A stretch of 37,026 nt of DNA from Candidatus Desulfobia pelagia (GTDB lineage: Bacteria; Desulfobacterota; Desulfobulbia; Desulfobulbales; SURF-16): assembly GCA_014382295.1 (NCBI GenBank), contig JACNJZ010000171.1, forward strand, positions 1-37,026. The letters run 5' to 3'. The notes under the pieces were generated by a model that saw only the letters and a list, made by a program, of their open reading frames with translations, was not told the DNA's origin and did no database searches. The first letter of the stretch is position 1. Every line of letters begins with the position of its first letter. The translations under genes and the position numbers were made by a program. This document shows positions 25,680-37,026 of the stretch, piece by piece.

Positions 25680-25970
25680 TTAGATCTGCTCAAGGAAATC
25701 GATCTTATGCCCTTCCGAAAGAGTGACTATCGCTTTTTTCCAATCATTACATCGACCAGTTCGCATACCTACACGTTTCTGCTTGCCGTGCATATTAGCA
25801 GTGCGAACATTATCAACTTTGACATTAAACAATGTCTCAACAGCGGTCTTTATTTCAATCTTATTAGCTGATGGATTGACCTTAAGGACGACTTGATTAT
25901 TATTTTCCTGCAGCATCATACCCTTTTCTGTGAGGCATGGTTTTTTTATGACATCGAACAGATTTTTCAT
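25680..25970 (-). CDS. rplW: 50S ribosomal protein L23
   Basis: Tunnel-exit protein that docks trigger factor and SRP. It has 96 residues with the VIKKPCLTEKGM start, KVNPSANKIEIKTAVETLFNV and the extended loop GKQKRVGMRTGR. It overlaps rplD by four bases (ATGA), so translation is coupled. The protein ends EGHKIDFLEQI, as usual. Confidence 0.97.
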   Translation of the reverse strand: MKNLFDVIKKPCLTEKGMMLQENNNQVVLKVNPSANKIEIKTAVETLFNVKVDNVRTANMHGKQKRVGMRTGRCNDWKKAIVTLSEGHKIDFLEQI

Positions 25971-26590
25971 GAAAGCAACCTCTCTTCGAGCTGGCCAATT
26001 GTTGACTGCAGTAAAATCACATTCTTGTGAAGCAAAATATCATATACGTTCAGTCCGGCGGAAGGCAGAACCTTAAAGCCCGGAACGTTGCGTGAAGATC
26101 TCTCCAGAACATCATCATGAGAAGGCACTACGATCAGTGCATTGTCAAGCTCCAGAGTCTTCATGATACCGATAAAATTTTTGGTTTTAATGGCATCCAG
26201 TTTAAACTCATCAAGTATGCAGAGTCTTTCCTCAGCCATGCGTGCACTTAAAGCCATTCGCAGGCCAAGTTTTCTGACCTTCTTTGGAAGTTTGTAAGCA
26301 TAACTTCTAGGCTTAGGACCAAATGTCGTACCGCCACCTCGCCACACAGGCGACCTGCGACTACCTGCACGAGCACGTCCAGTTCCTTTCTGACGATAAG
26401 GTTTAGCAGAACTCCCACGCACTTCTGCACGAGTTTTAGTACAGGCAGTCCCTGCCCGCCTATTTGCCATCTGCATTTTGACGATATCATGGAGGACATA
26501 GGGTCTTACTTCTACCCCGAAGAGAGAATCATTAAGATCCATCTCCCCCACTTTTTCATTTTTCATGTTTACTATGGTTGATACTGCCAT
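25967..26590 (-). CDS. rplD: 50S ribosomal protein L4
   Basis: L4 reaches into the exit tunnel and in enterobacteria is the S10-operon repressor. From the ATG at 26590 the protein is 207 residues, the family norm. It has the tunnel loop region GTGRARAGSRRSPVWRGGG and the conserved KLPKKVRKLGLRMALS. An earlier in-frame start at 26662 would add 24 Cys-rich, non-conserved residues that overlap rplC, and is rejected. A GGGGGTG stretch precedes the chosen ATG. Confidence 0.95.
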   Translation of the reverse strand: MAVSTIVNMKNEKVGEMDLNDSLFGVEVRPYVLHDIVKMQMANRRAGTACTKTRAEVRGSSAKPYRQKGTGRARAGSRRSPVWRGGGTTFGPKPRSYAYKLPKKVRKLGLRMALSARMAEERLCILDEFKLDAIKTKNFIGIMKTLELDNALIVVPSHDDVLERSSRNVPGFKVLPSAGLNVYDILLHKNVILLQSTIGQLEERLLS

Positions 26591-26630
26591 ATCAAGGCAC
26601 CCCCGAAAACTACAAATACAATAACAGTCT

Positions 26631-27260
26631 TTATTTAGAATAAATCTGCAGTAAACCCTCAATAGAACCAGGAAGAGAACCTTTCAAAACCACAACATTG
26701 GCATCTTCTCTGATATCAAGAATCATTACATTTTTTTTCGTGACCAGTTTATTGCCCATCCGACCAGGCATTTTCTTTCCCTTAACAACCCTGCTGGGCC
26801 AGGCACTACATCCAATGGAACCTGGAGCACGGTGAAACATGGATCCGTGTGTTGCACGACCACCTTTAAATCCATGCCTTTTAATAACACCCTGGAAACC
26901 TCGTCCTTTAGTAATACCGGACACATCGACAATATCTCCAATTTTGAAAATATCGCTGATGTTGATCTCCTGGCCTATTTCATACTGTGAGGAATCATTT
27001 ACTCTGAATTCCTTAATATGATAAAATCCCCCTTTTCCTCCAGCAGCACAATGTCCTATAGCAGGTTTCGTCATTCTAGATTCTTTTTTTGAACCGAAAC
27101 CAACCTGGATTGCATTGTAGCCTTCCTTTGCAACACTTTTTGTCTGAAGAACAATACAGGGACCAGCCTCAACCACCGTTACCGGCAGGGCTGTACCCTC
27201 TGCCGAATAGACTCGCGTCATTCCGACTTTTTTTCCTAAAATACCTAATGTTTTCGGCAT
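26631..27260 (-). CDS. rplC: 50S ribosomal protein L3
   Basis: Early large-subunit assembly protein whose loop approaches the peptidyl transferase centre. The 209 residues include LGILGKKVGMTRVYS, then GFQGVIKRHGFKGGRATHGS and GSIGCSAWPSRVVKGKKMPG. The loop has Cys-Ser-Ala in place of the methylated Gln of gammaproteobacteria, common outside that group. It follows rpsJ after an 86-base gap. Confidence 0.97.
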   Translation of the reverse strand: MPKTLGILGKKVGMTRVYSAEGTALPVTVVEAGPCIVLQTKSVAKEGYNAIQVGFGSKKESRMTKPAIGHCAAGGKGGFYHIKEFRVNDSSQYEIGQEINISDIFKIGDIVDVSGITKGRGFQGVIKRHGFKGGRATHGSMFHRAPGSIGCSAWPSRVVKGKKMPGRMGNKLVTKKNVMILDIREDANVVVLKGSLPGSIEGLLQIYSK

Positions 27261-27346
27261 GTTTCCTACCTGAAATTCTTAAGTAAGAAACCAGAAAATC
27301 TTTCTTTCCAGCTTCGTTTACGAGCAGAATTAAAGCTCAATTATTT

Positions 27347-27658
27347 TTATAATTTAATTTCTACATGAACACCGGCTGACAACTCAAGTTTCATCAATGC
27401 ATCGATGGTCTGCTGGGTTGGCTCGAGAATATCGAGCAATCTGCGATGTGTTCTCATTTCAAAATGTTCACGGGACTTTTTATCTACATGAGGAGAACGA
27501 AGTACGCAGTACTTGTTTATCGTAGTCGGTAAAGGAATCGGACCGGCAACAATGGCACCTGTCCGCTTTGCAGTATCAACTATTTCAATAGTAGACTGAT
27601 CTAACAGTTTATGATCATAGCCTTTCAGCCTGATACGAATTTTTTCTGTCTGTATCAT
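27347..27658 (-). CDS. rpsJ: 30S ribosomal protein S10
   Basis: S10 (NusE) is a 30S head protein that also works in transcription antitermination with NusB. It has 103 residues: [16 protein letters not shown], then [33 protein letters not shown] (the second half of that segment is the tRNA/NusB-facing loop). It begins only ten bases after tuf ends, so it is probably driven from upstream promoters with tuf and fusA. Confidence 0.97.
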   Translation of the reverse strand: MIQTEKIRIRLKGYDHKLLDQSTIEIVDTAKRTGAIVAGPIPLPTTINKYCVLRSPHVDKKSREHFEMRTHRRLLDILEPTQQTIDALMKLELSAGVHVEIKL

Positions 27659-27668
27659 GCTTTATTCC

Positions 27669-28859
27669 TTATTCAATAATTTCGTTAACAACACCGGCAC
27701 CTACGGTACGACCACCTTCACGGATTGCAAACCGAAGTCCTGCTTCCATCGCGATGGGGGTAATCAGGTTGCCTTCAATGGTAACATTGTCACCTGGCAT
27801 TACCATCTCTACTCCCTCGGGAAGATTGACAATTCCGGTTACGTCCGTTGTTCTGAAGTAGAACTGGGGACGATAGCCATTAAAGAACGGGGTATGACGA
27901 CCACCCTCTTCTTTACTCAATATATAACACTCCGCCTTGAACTTCAGATGTGGAGTTATTGAACCCGGTTTGGCCAAGACCTGACCGCGCTCAATATCTT
28001 CCCTCTTGGTTCCGCGGAGAAGAATACCTACATTATCTCCGGCCTGACCCTGATCAAGAATCTTACGGAACATCTCTACGCCGGTTACGGTTGTCTTGAC
28101 TGTATCCTTGACACCTACGATTTCAATCTCGTCACCAACATTTACAATTCCGCGCTCGATTCGACCAGTGGCTACTGTTCCACGACCTGAAATGGAGAAT
28201 ACATCTTCTACCGGCATCAGGAAGGTCTTGTCAACATCACGCTCTGGCTCGGGAATAAATGCGTCAACAGCATCCATCAGCTCCCAGATGCATTTTGTTG
28301 CTGCTTCATCTGTTGGATTCTCCAGAGCTTTCAGGGCACTTCCCTGAATGATTGGTGTGTCATCTCCTGGAAATTCATATTTGTCCAGAAGCTCACGAAG
28401 CTCCATATCAACCAGCTCGATCAGCTCTTCATCATCAACCATGTCACATTTGTTCAAGAATACAACCATGGCAGGAACACCTACCTGGCGAGCCAGGAGG
28501 ATATGCTCACGGGTCTGGGGCATGGGGCCGTCATCGGCTCCTACAACCAAAATAGCACCATCCATCTGGGCTGCACCGGTAATCATATTCTTTATATAGT
28601 CAGCATGGCCCGGACAGTCAACATGGGCATAATGCCTGTTTGCTGTCTCGTATTCCACATGAGCTGTTGCGATTGTTATTCCACGCTCTTTTTCTTCAGG
28701 CGCTTTATCAATCTCACCGAATGCTGTGGACTGAGCCCAGCCTTTGGTGGCCAGAACAGTCGTTATTGCCGCGGTCAAAGTAGTCTTACCGTGATCAATG
28801 TGACCGATTGTTCCGATATTTACATGGGGTTTGGTCCTTTGAAACTTTTCCTTTGCCAT
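27669..28859 (-). CDS. tuf: Translation elongation factor Tu
   Basis: GTPase that delivers aminoacyl-tRNA to the ribosome. The 396-residue sequence has the G1 loop [10 protein letters not shown]3 DCPGHADY and G4 NKCD, and the effector region REKGIT-type [10 protein letters not shown]. Domain 2-3 hallmarks are intact, ending [15 protein letters not shown]. It lies between fusA (29 bases) and rpsJ (10 bases). No second tuf is in this window. Confidence 0.98.
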   Translation of the reverse strand: MAKEKFQRTKPHVNIGTIGHIDHGKTTLTAAITTVLATKGWAQSTAFGEIDKAPEEKERGITIATAHVEYETANRHYAHVDCPGHADYIKNMITGAAQMDGAILVVGADDGPMPQTREHILLARQVGVPAMVVFLNKCDMVDDEELIELVDMELRELLDKYEFPGDDTPIIQGSALKALENPTDEAATKCIWELMDAVDAFIPEPERDVDKTFLMPVEDVFSISGRGTVATGRIERGIVNVGDEIEIVGVKDTVKTTVTGVEMFRKILDQGQAGDNVGILLRGTKREDIERGQVLAKPGSITPHLKFKAECYILSKEEGGRHTPFFNGYRPQFYFRTTDVTGIVNLPEGVEMVMPGDNVTIEGNLITPIAMEAGLRFAIREGGRTVGAGVVNEIIE

Positions 28860-28888
28860 CTCGTACTTCCTCTCTGTTTAGGTCGTTT

Positions 28889-30973
28889 TTAGAGTATACC
28901 TTTTACTTTTTGAATAATTTTTCGGGCAATATTTTGTGGCACAGTACCATAAGTGGCAAATTGCATCGTAAAATTAGCCCTGCCTTGGGTCACAGACCTT
29001 AAATCTGTTGAATACCCAAACATCTCTGATAAAGCAACCTGGGCAGTAATTACCTGGAAGCCATTTTCACGGCTATCCATTCCATTAATTTTTGCCCGCC
29101 TGCTGTTAAGATCGCCTATAACATCTCCAAGAAACTGTTCAGGCAATATTATTTCCACATCCATCAGCGGTTCTAGCAGAACAGGATTTGCTTTTTCAGC
29201 AGCTTTCCTAAACGCTATGGAGGTCGCTACACCAAAAGCCTGCTCGGTGGAGTCTTCCTCGTGGTATGAACCACCGGTTAGTGTCACCTGTATGTCAATA
29301 ACAGGAAAACCTAACAGTGGGCCTCCGTCTTTACATCCCTCTACACCTTTTTGAATAGCCGGGATAAAGGCCTGAGGAATCAATTCCTCGTCAATATCAC
29401 TCTTGAAGAGAAAACCTCCTCCCCTTTCCAAAGGAGACACTTCAAGTACGACATGACCATACTGCGATTTACCTGTTGCCTGCTGGACGAATTCACCTTC
29501 TGCGCTTCCGACGCCTGAAACCGTTTCTTTATAGGCGACCTGCGGAGTTCCAACATTTGCAGCTACTTTAAATTCACGAACGAGGCGATCAACAATAATA
29601 TCGAGATGCAGTTCGCCCATCCCGGAAATGATTGTCTGTCCGGTCTCCTCATTTATGCTAATCTTAAATGAAGGATCTTCGACAGCCAGTCTGTCCAGAG
29701 ACTCAAATAATTTCTCTTCGTCAGCCTTACTTTTTGGCTCTATTGCGACACTTATAACCGGTTCCGGGAAGATCATTGTTTCCAGGAGAATATCATCTCC
29801 TAATTCACAAAGCGTATCTCCTGTGGTTGTATAACGGAGTCCAATAACAGCCCCGATATCTCCAGGACCTAATTCACGGACTTCTTCACGCTTGTTGGAG
29901 TGCATTTTTACAATGCGGCTTATCTTCTCCTGCTTACCTTTCACAGGATTAAAGATTTTGTCGCCGACCTTGAGCATACCCGAGTACACCCGTATATAGG
30001 CCAGACTTCCAACAAAAGGATCCGTTGCCAGTTTAAATGCCAGAGCACACAGTTTTTCGCTGGCTCCGGTCTTTCTTGATACAGTCTCGCCTTGACTATT
30101 TACACCTTCAACAGGAGGAATATCTGTTGGTGAGGGCAGATACGCTATAACAGCATCAAGCAGCGGTTGCACCCCTTTATTCTTAAAGGCACTTCCACAC
30201 ATTACAGGGACGATGTCCAAAGCCAACGTAGCCTTCCGGACAGCCCGCTGCAGATCCTGTGCTGAGACAGGTTGCTCTTCCAGATATTTTTCCATGACCC
30301 CATCATCGAAGTCGGCCAGCTTCTCGATGAGCGTCAGTTGTGCAGCCGTGAATATTTCTCTAAGATCCTCAGGGATAGGTTGCTCGGTGATCTTCACCCC
30401 CCGGGTTTCTTCGTCAAAAAGCAGCATCGTTCCACTGATAAGATCAATGATGCCGCGAAAACTATCTTCTTTACCGACAGGAAGTTGCAATGCAACGGGG
30501 TTAGCCCCAAACCTGTCGGTAATCATATGGATGCAGCGCTCAAAATCAGCACCCGTACGATCCATTTTGTTAACAAAAGCAATACGGGGTATTGCATATT
30601 TGTCAGCCTGGTGCCATACCGTCTCTGACTGGGGCTCAACACCACCAACTGCGCAGAAGACAGCAACCACACCATCTAAAACCCGGAGACATCGTTCTAC
30701 CTCAATGGTAAAATCAACATGACCAGGCGTGTCAATTATATTTATCCGATGGTCCTTCCATTCACAGGTTGTTGCCGCAGATGTGATCGTGATACCGCGT
30801 TCCTGCTCCTGCTCCATCCAGTCCATAACAGCTGCGCCGTCATGAACTTCACCCATCTTATGGGTTCTACCGGTATAAAAAAGTATTCTTTCGGTAGTAG
30901 TAGTCTTGCCCGCATCTATGTGGGCCATAATTCCGATATTGCGCAATCGCGCCAAAGAGATGTTTTTTGCCAC
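28889..30973 (-). CDS. fusA: Translation elongation factor G
   Basis: GTPase that catalyses ribosome translocation. From the GTG at 30973 the protein is 694 residues starting [20 protein letters not shown], which fits the family, with AGGTGG five bases upstream. A GTG nine bases earlier (30982) is an alternative. G1 is [10 protein letters not shown]3 [10 protein letters not shown]4 NKMD; the domain IV tip and the C-terminal domain V are present. It has its own upstream promoter (31050-31078). Confidence 0.96.
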   Translation of the reverse strand: MAKNISLARLRNIGIMAHIDAGKTTTTERILFYTGRTHKMGEVHDGAAVMDWMEQEQERGITITSAATTCEWKDHRINIIDTPGHVDFTIEVERCLRVLDGVVAVFCAVGGVEPQSETVWHQADKYAIPRIAFVNKMDRTGADFERCIHMITDRFGANPVALQLPVGKEDSFRGIIDLISGTMLLFDEETRGVKITEQPIPEDLREIFTAAQLTLIEKLADFDDGVMEKYLEEQPVSAQDLQRAVRKATLALDIVPVMCGSAFKNKGVQPLLDAVIAYLPSPTDIPPVEGVNSQGETVSRKTGASEKLCALAFKLATDPFVGSLAYIRVYSGMLKVGDKIFNPVKGKQEKISRIVKMHSNKREEVRELGPGDIGAVIGLRYTTTGDTLCELGDDILLETMIFPEPVISVAIEPKSKADEEKLFESLDRLAVEDPSFKISINEETGQTIISGMGELHLDIIVDRLVREFKVAANVGTPQVAYKETVSGVGSAEGEFVQQATGKSQYGHVVLEVSPLERGGGFLFKSDIDEELIPQAFIPAIQKGVEGCKDGGPLLGFPVIDIQVTLTGGSYHEEDSTEQAFGVATSIAFRKAAEKANPVLLEPLMDVEIILPEQFLGDVIGDLNSRRAKINGMDSRENGFQVITAQVALSEMFGYSTDLRSVTQGRANFTMQFATYGTVPQNIARKIIQKVKGIL

Positions 30974-31049
30974 CTTTTCCACCTATAACCAACATCTCAG
31001 CTTTTCAGAATCCTTTACAACCTGTATCACCTGTCTGAAAAATCATGCG

Positions 31050-31078
31050 ACTATAGTCAACAGATTTCAAATTGTCAA
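31050..31078 (-). promoter_or_regulatory. Sigma-70 promoter before fusA
   Basis: On the minus strand TTGACA (31078-31073) and TATAGT (31055-31050) are exactly 17 bases apart, a consensus -35 and a five-of-six -10. It lies in the 123-base rpsG-fusA gap and would start transcription near 31043, about 70 bases before the fusA start. It allows EF-G, EF-Tu and the S10 block to be made independently of rpsL-rpsG. Confidence 0.8.
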
Positions 31079-31096
31079 ACAGAGATATGAAAATAT

Positions 31097-31570
31097 TTAC
31101 CACCTGTAATGAGCAAATGCCTTATTGGCCTCTGCCATACGATGGGTATCTTCACGCTTTTTCACCGCCGATCCACGATTCGAATAGGCATCCATCAGCT
31201 CGGCTGCCAGCTTCTCACCCATGGAACGTCCGCTTCTACTCTTTGAAAAATCAACGAGCCAACGGATTGCCAATGCATTGCGTCGTTCAGGCCTGACTTC
31301 GATGGGCACCTGATAGGTAGCACCACCAACACGCCGGGACTTCACTTCGACTTTTGGTCTGACATTATCCATTGCTTTCTCAAAGACGTCCATAGGGCTG
31401 TCTTCCGTGATCTTCGCTTCCATGATATCCATGGCATCGTAAAAGATTCTAAGCGCTACACTCTTCTTACCTTGAACCATAATTCCATTGATGAACTTAG
31501 TCACAAGAACACTATTATAGCGGGAATCAGGGATGATTTGCCTTTTGGCAACAACTCTACGTCTGGGCAT
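31097..31570 (-). CDS. rpsG: 30S ribosomal protein S7
   Basis: Head-nucleating 30S protein and, in enterobacteria, repressor of the str operon. The 157 residues start [20 protein letters not shown] and contain [20 protein letters not shown] and [14 protein letters not shown], the conserved S7 core. It is 37 bases after rpsL, too short for the S7-binding structure of E. coli. Confidence 0.97.
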   Translation of the reverse strand: MPRRRVVAKRQIIPDSRYNSVLVTKFINGIMVQGKKSVALRIFYDAMDIMEAKITEDSPMDVFEKAMDNVRPKVEVKSRRVGGATYQVPIEVRPERRNALAIRWLVDFSKSRSGRSMGEKLAAELMDAYSNRGSAVKKREDTHRMAEANKAFAHYRW

Positions 31571-31607
31571 TCTCTTTCAGCTCCTTAACACTGTGCTAAT
31601 ATGGCAC

Positions 31608-31979
31608 TTATTTCGGTCGTTTAGCACCGTATTTAGATCGACCTTGCCTTCGGTCAGATACCCCGAGGGTGTCGAGTGTTCCACGAATAACATGATACCG
31701 AACACCTGGAAGATCTTTCACCCTGCCACCCCTGATCAATACCACGGAATGCTCCTGAAGGTTATGACCTATTCCAGGAATATACGATGTCACTTCAATA
31801 CCGTTTGTCAACCTCACCCTTGCAACCTTTCTCAATGCCGAGTTAGGTTTCTTAGGAGTAGTGGTATATACTCTGACACACACTCCACGTCTTTGAGGGC
31901 AAGCCTGGAGAGCCGGTGTATTTGTTTTCTTTACCGACTTTTTCCTGCCGTGCCGTACCAGTTGGTTGATGGTGGGCAT
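31608..31979 (-). CDS. rpsL: 30S ribosomal protein S12
   Basis: Decoding-centre protein, 123 residues. It starts [14 protein letters not shown] and has the two loops facing the A site, [13 protein letters not shown] and [13 protein letters not shown]. Both carry the wild-type lysines, so no sequence sign of streptomycin resistance is seen. It is preceded by AGGAG and its own strong promoter. Confidence 0.97.
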   Translation of the reverse strand: MPTINQLVRHGRKKSVKKTNTPALQACPQRRGVCVRVYTTTPKKPNSALRKVARVRLTNGIEVTSYIPGIGHNLQEHSVVLIRGGRVKDLPGVRYHVIRGTLDTLGVSDRRQGRSKYGAKRPK

Positions 31980-32020
31980 TGATTATTTCTCCTAAAAAAA
32001 CTTAATATTTATTTCAACAA

Positions 32021-32039
32021 ACTCTCGGTCACCCGGAGT
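32021..32039 (-). other. Small hairpin in the rpsL leader
   Basis: On the minus strand ACTC-CGG (32039-32033) pairs with CCG-a-GAGT (32028-32021) around a four-base loop, seven pairs with one bulge. It lies in the roughly 78-base untranslated leader between the promoter at 32065-32093 and the rpsL start. A role in leader stability or translational control is possible but unproven. Confidence 0.4.
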
Positions 32040-32064
32040 CATCTTAGAATTTGCAAAAGCCATT

Positions 32065-32093
32065 TATATACCCTGCAAAATACCATGTGTCAA
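32065..32093 (-). promoter_or_regulatory. Sigma-70 promoter of the str operon
   Basis: On the minus strand TTGACA (32093-32088) and TATATA (32070-32065) are separated by 17 bases. It is a full-consensus -35 with a strong -10, in the 224-base gap between rpoC and rpsL. Transcription should start near 32058. The rest of the gap holds a TGCAGC-AAGA-GCTGCA stem near 32142-32157 without a T-run, so an rpoC terminator is not evident. Confidence 0.85.
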
Positions 32094-32203
32094 GTAATAA
32101 TTGTTACACTATCGATCTTCACAAACTATTCACCAGCACATGCAGCTCTTGCTGCAGAATGAGTGTTCGCATTCAAAAAGAAGCAACTTTACAGGTGCGT
32201 TGA

Positions 32204-35200
32204 CTAATCCAGAGCATACCGATCAAGCCCAGTTCCGGCAGGAACCAGACGACCCATGATGACATTCTCTTTTAACCCTCTCAGGTAATCCACCTTTCCA
32301 CACATTGCAGCATTGGTCAGGACCTTTGTTGTTTCCTGGAATGATGCAGCGGAAATAAAGCTGTCTGTACTCAATGATGCCTTAGTGACACCGAGAAGTA
32401 TTGGTTCGGCAACAGCAGGCTTACTTCCCTTCTGAAGAAGTATTTCATTTTCTTCATTAAACTTCCACCATTCAACCTGCTCACCCATCATAAAAGTACT
32501 GTCACCAACACTGGTGATCTGGACTCGACGTAACATCTGGCGAACAATAACTTCGATATGCTTATCGTTTATCTTTACACCCTGAAGGCGATATACTTCC
32601 TGTATTTCGTTAACCAGGAACTTGGCCAGCTGCTTCACACCCATTACCCTCAGGATATCGTTTGGATCCTGCGATCCGTCCATTAGAGCTTCACCAGCTT
32701 TCACATAATCTCCCTCGTGGACACTGATGTGTTTACCCTTGGGGATCAGGTACTCTTTGGGCTCACCATATTCCGGAGTAATAACGACACGTTTTTTACC
32801 TTTCAGGTCTTTCCCGTAACTGACCCGCCCATCAATTTCAGTAATTACAGCGAGCTCTTTTGGTTTTCTAACTTCAAAAAGCTCTGCAACCCTGGGAAGA
32901 CCACCGGTAATATCCTTCGTTTTAGTTGTCTCACGCGGAATCTTACCCAGAACCATACCGGGCTTGACCTCCTGGCCCTCTTCTACGGAAATAATTGTTC
33001 CGACAGGCAAGGAATAACGGGCTGGCGTGCCAGTCTTCGGCAGCTTTAACGTTGTTTTCCCTTTATCAGACTTAAGGGAAATACGTGGATTAAGCGCCGA
33101 GACCTTTGACTGAATGACAACAGAACTTGACCTGCCGGTAATGGGGTCAACACGCTCCTGCATGGTGACACCTTCAACAATATCCCCAAATTTTGCAATA
33201 CCGCCAATTTCACTGACAATTGGTATCGTGTAAGGATCCCAGTTGGCAATCAGGCCGTTTGGTTCAACTTCACCACCATCATCAACATGAAGAACTGCAC
33301 CATAGGTCATGGAATATCGCTCGCGCTCCCGGCCCTTGGCTCCAAGAACACTGACCTCACCGTTACGATTCATAACAACCAACTTACCCTGGTCATTAGC
33401 AACACAATGCAGATCCTGATATTTTATTGTACCGCCATGCTGAGATCTGACTTCAGCCTGCTCGACGCTCCTGCTTGCCGTACCACCGATATGAAACGTT
33501 CTCATTGTCAGCTGGGTTCCAGGCTCACCAATGGACTGGGCAGCAATAATACCAACAGCTTCTCCAATATTTACCATGTGGCCGCGCCCGAGATCCCTTC
33601 CGTAACATTTAATACATACGCCACGTTTGGATCGGCAGGTCAACACGGAACGAATCTGCACCCGATCAATTCCAGCATCTTCAATAATTTTAACCTTATC
33701 TTCTGTTATCTCCTCGTTTGCCATGGTTATAACTTCGTCTGTAAACGGATCAACAACATCTTCAAGGGCAACCCTTCCGAGAATACGCTCACCAACTTTT
33801 GTGATAATCTCACCACCTTCAATAAGCGGCTCGGCGGTAATACCATCGATGGTACCACAATCTGGTTCAATAATGGTTGAATCCTGGGCAACATCCACAA
33901 GCCGACGGGTCAGATAACCAGAGTTTGCCGTCTTCAGAGCGGTATCAGCAAGACCCTTACGGGCACCGTGAGTAGAAATGAAATACTCCAGAACATTAAG
34001 GCCTTCCCTGAAATTTGCTTTAATGGGAGACTCGATAATTGCTCCCGATGGTTTTGCCATCAGTCCGCGCATACCTGCCAGCTGCCTGATCTGGTCCTTG
34101 CTACCCCTTGCACCGGAGTCAGCCATAATAAAGATCGCATTGAAACTGGGCGTCTCAATCATCTCATTTTTCTTGTTGCGGATGTATTGTACGCTCAATT
34201 CATTCATCATCTCCTGGGCAACATTATCAGTTGCCCGGGACCATATATCGACAACCTTGTTATATTTCTCACCCGAAGTAATCAATCCATGACTATACTG
34301 CTGCTCAACGTCCATGACTTCATTTTCGGATTTTGCCAGAATTTCTTCTTTTCGCACAGGAATGGCCATATCATTAATACATATGGAGATAGAAGCCTTT
34401 GTCGCAAATTCATACCCCATATCCTTCAGGCGATCAGCAAGAATAACCGTCTCCTTGGTGCCCGCATGACGATAGGTAAAATCAATCAACTGAGCGAGAG
34501 ATTTTTTGGTCATGACCTTATTGACAGCATCAAAAGGAATATCAGATGGCAGAAGTTCTCCAATCAGAACACGACCTACAGTAGTATCAACAAGTTTGCC
34601 GTCAATACGTACCCTGACTTTTGCCTGAAGGGAAACCTTATCGTAATCATAGGCAATGCGGGCTTCAGCAGGAGATGAAAAAATCTTGCCTTCACCCTTG
34701 GCGAGCAGACGCTCCCTGGTCATATAATACAGGCCAAGGACGATATCCTGACTTGGGATAATAACGGGCTCACCATTGGCAGGAGACAGAATATTGTTTG
34801 TAGACATCATCAATACTCTAGCTTCCACCTGCGCTTCCACAGTCAAAGGAAGATGAACCGCCATCTGGTCGCCATCAAAGTCAGCATTAAACGCTGAACA
34901 TACCAGCGGGTGGAGCTGAATAGCCTTTCCTTCAATAAGAACGGGTTCAAAAGCCTGCATACCGAGACGATGAAGGGTTGGGGCCCTGTTGAGAATAATG
35001 GGGTACTCCTTAACAACCTCTTCAAGAACGTCCCATACTTCTTTCACACCTTTCTCTACCATTTTCCGGGCGCTTTTGATGGTGGTAACATACCCATGCA
35101 TCTCGAGCTTATTGTAGATAAAAGGCTTAAAGAGCTCCAGGGCCATTTTCTTTGGAAGGCCACACTGATGCAGACGAAGGTGGGGACCAACGACAATAAC

Positions 35201-36259
35201 CGTCCTGCCTGAATAATCAACACGCTTACCAAGCAGGTTCTGGCGGAAACGCCCCTGCTTTCCTTTAAGCATATCACTGAGAGACTTCAGAGGTCTCCGG
35301 TTCGGCCCTGTAATAACTTTACCGCGCCGACCATTATCAAAAAGAACATCGACAGCTTCCTGAAGCATCCTTTTTTCATTACGGATAATGATTTCAGGGG
35401 CATCAAGTTCCAGAAGTCGCTTTAATCGATTGTTACGATTGATTACCCGACGATAGAGATCATTGAGATCTGAGGTGGCAAAACGTCCGCCTTCAAGGGG
35501 AACCAGGGGACGAAGGTCAGGTGGAAGAACGGGAATGACATCAAGAATCATCCACTCGGGCTTATTGCCGGAATCACGAAATCCTTCTACAACATTGAGC
35601 CTTTTGGCCAGTTTTTTCCTTTTGGCCTCTGACCCTGTTGTCCGCATTTCTTCACGCAATTCTTCGGAAAGCGGTGCCAAATCGAGATTTTTCAGGATAT
35701 TTTTAATTGCTGCGGCACCTATACCAACAGTGAACTTCCCGGGATATTCTTCCCTATTCTGGCGGTACTGCTCTTCATTCATCAAGGTGCCTGTCTTTGG
35801 CGCAGGCTCCTCTGAAGTAACAACCACATAGGAATCGAAATACAGAACCTTTTCCAGCTCCTTGAGGGTCATATCACAGAGATTGCCGATCTTGCTGGGC
35901 AGACTCTTCAAAAACCAGATATGAGCGACAGGGGAAGCGAGCTCAATATGGGCGAGACGCTCCCTTCTGACTTTGGATTGAATGACTTCAACGCCGCATT
36001 TTTCACAAATAACACCGCGATGCTTCATGCGCTTATATTTACCGCAGTTGCATTCGTAATCCTTAACCGGCCCGAAAATTTTGGCACAGAAAAGCCCATC
36101 ACGTTCAGGCTTAAAAGTCCGGTAATTAATAGTTTCCGGTTTCTTCACCTCACCGTGAGACCAGTCATGAATCTTGTCAGGTGAAGCAAGAGAGATTCGA
36201 ACCGATTCAAATTTAAGAGGATTTTTTTCTTTGGTGAAAAAGCTGAAGAGTTCTTCCAC
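32204..36259 (-). CDS. rpoC: DNA-directed RNA polymerase subunit beta-prime
   Basis: Catalytic RNA polymerase subunit, 1351 residues from the GTG at 36259. The start is chosen because AAGGTG lies five bases upstream and the protein then begins MEELFSFF, as in the family; a GTG six bases earlier (36265) is an alternative. The N-terminal zinc-binding region ([20 protein letters not shown]), the active-site NADFDGDQM near residue 460 and the second zinc site ([11 protein letters not shown]) are intact. No large insertion was noticed. Confidence 0.97.
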   Translation of the reverse strand: MEELFSFFTKEKNPLKFESVRISLASPDKIHDWSHGEVKKPETINYRTFKPERDGLFCAKIFGPVKDYECNCGKYKRMKHRGVICEKCGVEVIQSKVRRERLAHIELASPVAHIWFLKSLPSKIGNLCDMTLKELEKVLYFDSYVVVTSEEPAPKTGTLMNEEQYRQNREEYPGKFTVGIGAAAIKNILKNLDLAPLSEELREEMRTTGSEAKRKKLAKRLNVVEGFRDSGNKPEWMILDVIPVLPPDLRPLVPLEGGRFATSDLNDLYRRVINRNNRLKRLLELDAPEIIIRNEKRMLQEAVDVLFDNGRRGKVITGPNRRPLKSLSDMLKGKQGRFRQNLLGKRVDYSGRTVIVVGPHLRLHQCGLPKKMALELFKPFIYNKLEMHGYVTTIKSARKMVEKGVKEVWDVLEEVVKEYPIILNRAPTLHRLGMQAFEPVLIEGKAIQLHPLVCSAFNADFDGDQMAVHLPLTVEAQVEARVLMMSTNNILSPANGEPVIIPSQDIVLGLYYMTRERLLAKGEGKIFSSPAEARIAYDYDKVSLQAKVRVRIDGKLVDTTVGRVLIGELLPSDIPFDAVNKVMTKKSLAQLIDFTYRHAGTKETVILADRLKDMGYEFATKASISICINDMAIPVRKEEILAKSENEVMDVEQQYSHGLITSGEKYNKVVDIWSRATDNVAQEMMNELSVQYIRNKKNEMIETPSFNAIFIMADSGARGSKDQIRQLAGMRGLMAKPSGAIIESPIKANFREGLNVLEYFISTHGARKGLADTALKTANSGYLTRRLVDVAQDSTIIEPDCGTIDGITAEPLIEGGEIITKVGERILGRVALEDVVDPFTDEVITMANEEITEDKVKIIEDAGIDRVQIRSVLTCRSKRGVCIKCYGRDLGRGHMVNIGEAVGIIAAQSIGEPGTQLTMRTFHIGGTASRSVEQAEVRSQHGGTIKYQDLHCVANDQGKLVVMNRNGEVSVLGAKGRERERYSMTYGAVLHVDDGGEVEPNGLIANWDPYTIPIVSEIGGIAKFGDIVEGVTMQERVDPITGRSSSVVIQSKVSALNPRISLKSDKGKTTLKLPKTGTPARYSLPVGTIISVEEGQEVKPGMVLGKIPRETTKTKDITGGLPRVAELFEVRKPKELAVITEIDGRVSYGKDLKGKKRVVITPEYGEPKEYLIPKGKHISVHEGDYVKAGEALMDGSQDPNDILRVMGVKQLAKFLVNEIQEVYRLQGVKINDKHIEVIVRQMLRRVQITSVGDSTFMMGEQVEWWKFNEENEILLQKGSKPAVAEPILLGVTKASLSTDSFISAASFQETTKVLTNAAMCGKVDYLRGLKENVIMGRLVPAGTGLDRYALD

Positions 36260-36322
36260 GGTCACACCTTTTTTTTAAATGATAATTTATATTGAATAAT
36301 TGATATTTTTTTCAATTATGTA

Positions 36323-37026
<704 letters not shown>

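Noticed and set aside
26591-26662. Upstream start for rplD adding 24 residues
   Set aside because: The extension overlaps rplC, is Cys-rich and unlike L4; the ATG at 26590 gives the normal family start and length.
32204-36259. Several open frames antisense to rpoC (for example 33287-33880 and 33968-34678)
   Set aside because: They lie wholly within a clearly functional rpoC, lack ribosome-binding sites and encode no recognisable protein; they reflect codon bias of the sense strand.

Overview
The window looks like chromosome from a strictly anaerobic Gram-negative bacterium, most likely a Desulfobacterota (deltaproteobacterial) relative of the Desulfobulbales. That placement is inferred from overall protein character: a ferredoxin-dependent indolepyruvate oxidoreductase locus with phenylacetate-CoA ligase, an ACT protein and Liv transporter, a short ThiF of the anaerobe type, and deltaproteobacterial-looking ribosomal proteins. 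No 16S gene is present to confirm it. Coding is dense, and no phage, transposase, CRISPR array, tRNA or rRNA gene was seen.

Left part, 1-1512: an imperfect palindrome of about 121 bp, a minus-strand thiF-thiS pair (ThiS adenylyltransferase and its sulfur carrier), and a 471-bp divergent intergenic region. Middle part, 1513-11940, plus strand: iorA-iorB-paaK-ACT, then livK-livH-livM-livG-livF, then a second paaK. Together these read as a module for importing and interconverting aromatic amino acids and arylacetates. The oxidoreductase turns arylpyruvates into arylacetyl-CoA (or the reverse), the two ligases link free arylacetates to CoA, the transporter brings in amino-acid-like substrates, and the ACT protein is a likely amino-acid sensor. 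A strong intrinsic terminator sits between livK and livH, and a bidirectional terminator at 11961-11997 closes the module.

Right part, 12018-37026, entirely minus strand, read right to left: rpoB (partial)-rpoC, rpsL-rpsG, fusA-tuf, rpsJ-rplC-rplD-rplW-rplB-rpsS-rplV-rpsC-rplP-rpmC-rpsQ, rplN-rplX-rplE-rpsN-rpsH-rplF-rplR-rpsE-rpmD-rplO-secY-map-infA-rpmJ, rpsM-rpsK-rpsD-rpoA-rplQ. This is the classic rpoBC-str-S10-spc-alpha supercluster in conserved order. Consensus-like sigma-70 promoters precede rpsL and, unexpectedly, fusA.

The most notable anomaly is rplF (ribosomal protein L6), which is full length and in frame except for a TGA at codon 108, where the family has glycine. The TGA forms the end of a perfect 12-bp direct repeat. 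A second pattern is that all six non-ATG starts among the 28 ribosomal-protein genes fall in 30S-subunit genes (rpsC, rpsD, rpsE, rpsM and rpsN use TTG, rpsS uses GTG). Several intercistronic hairpins in the ribosomal cluster also deserve a look.
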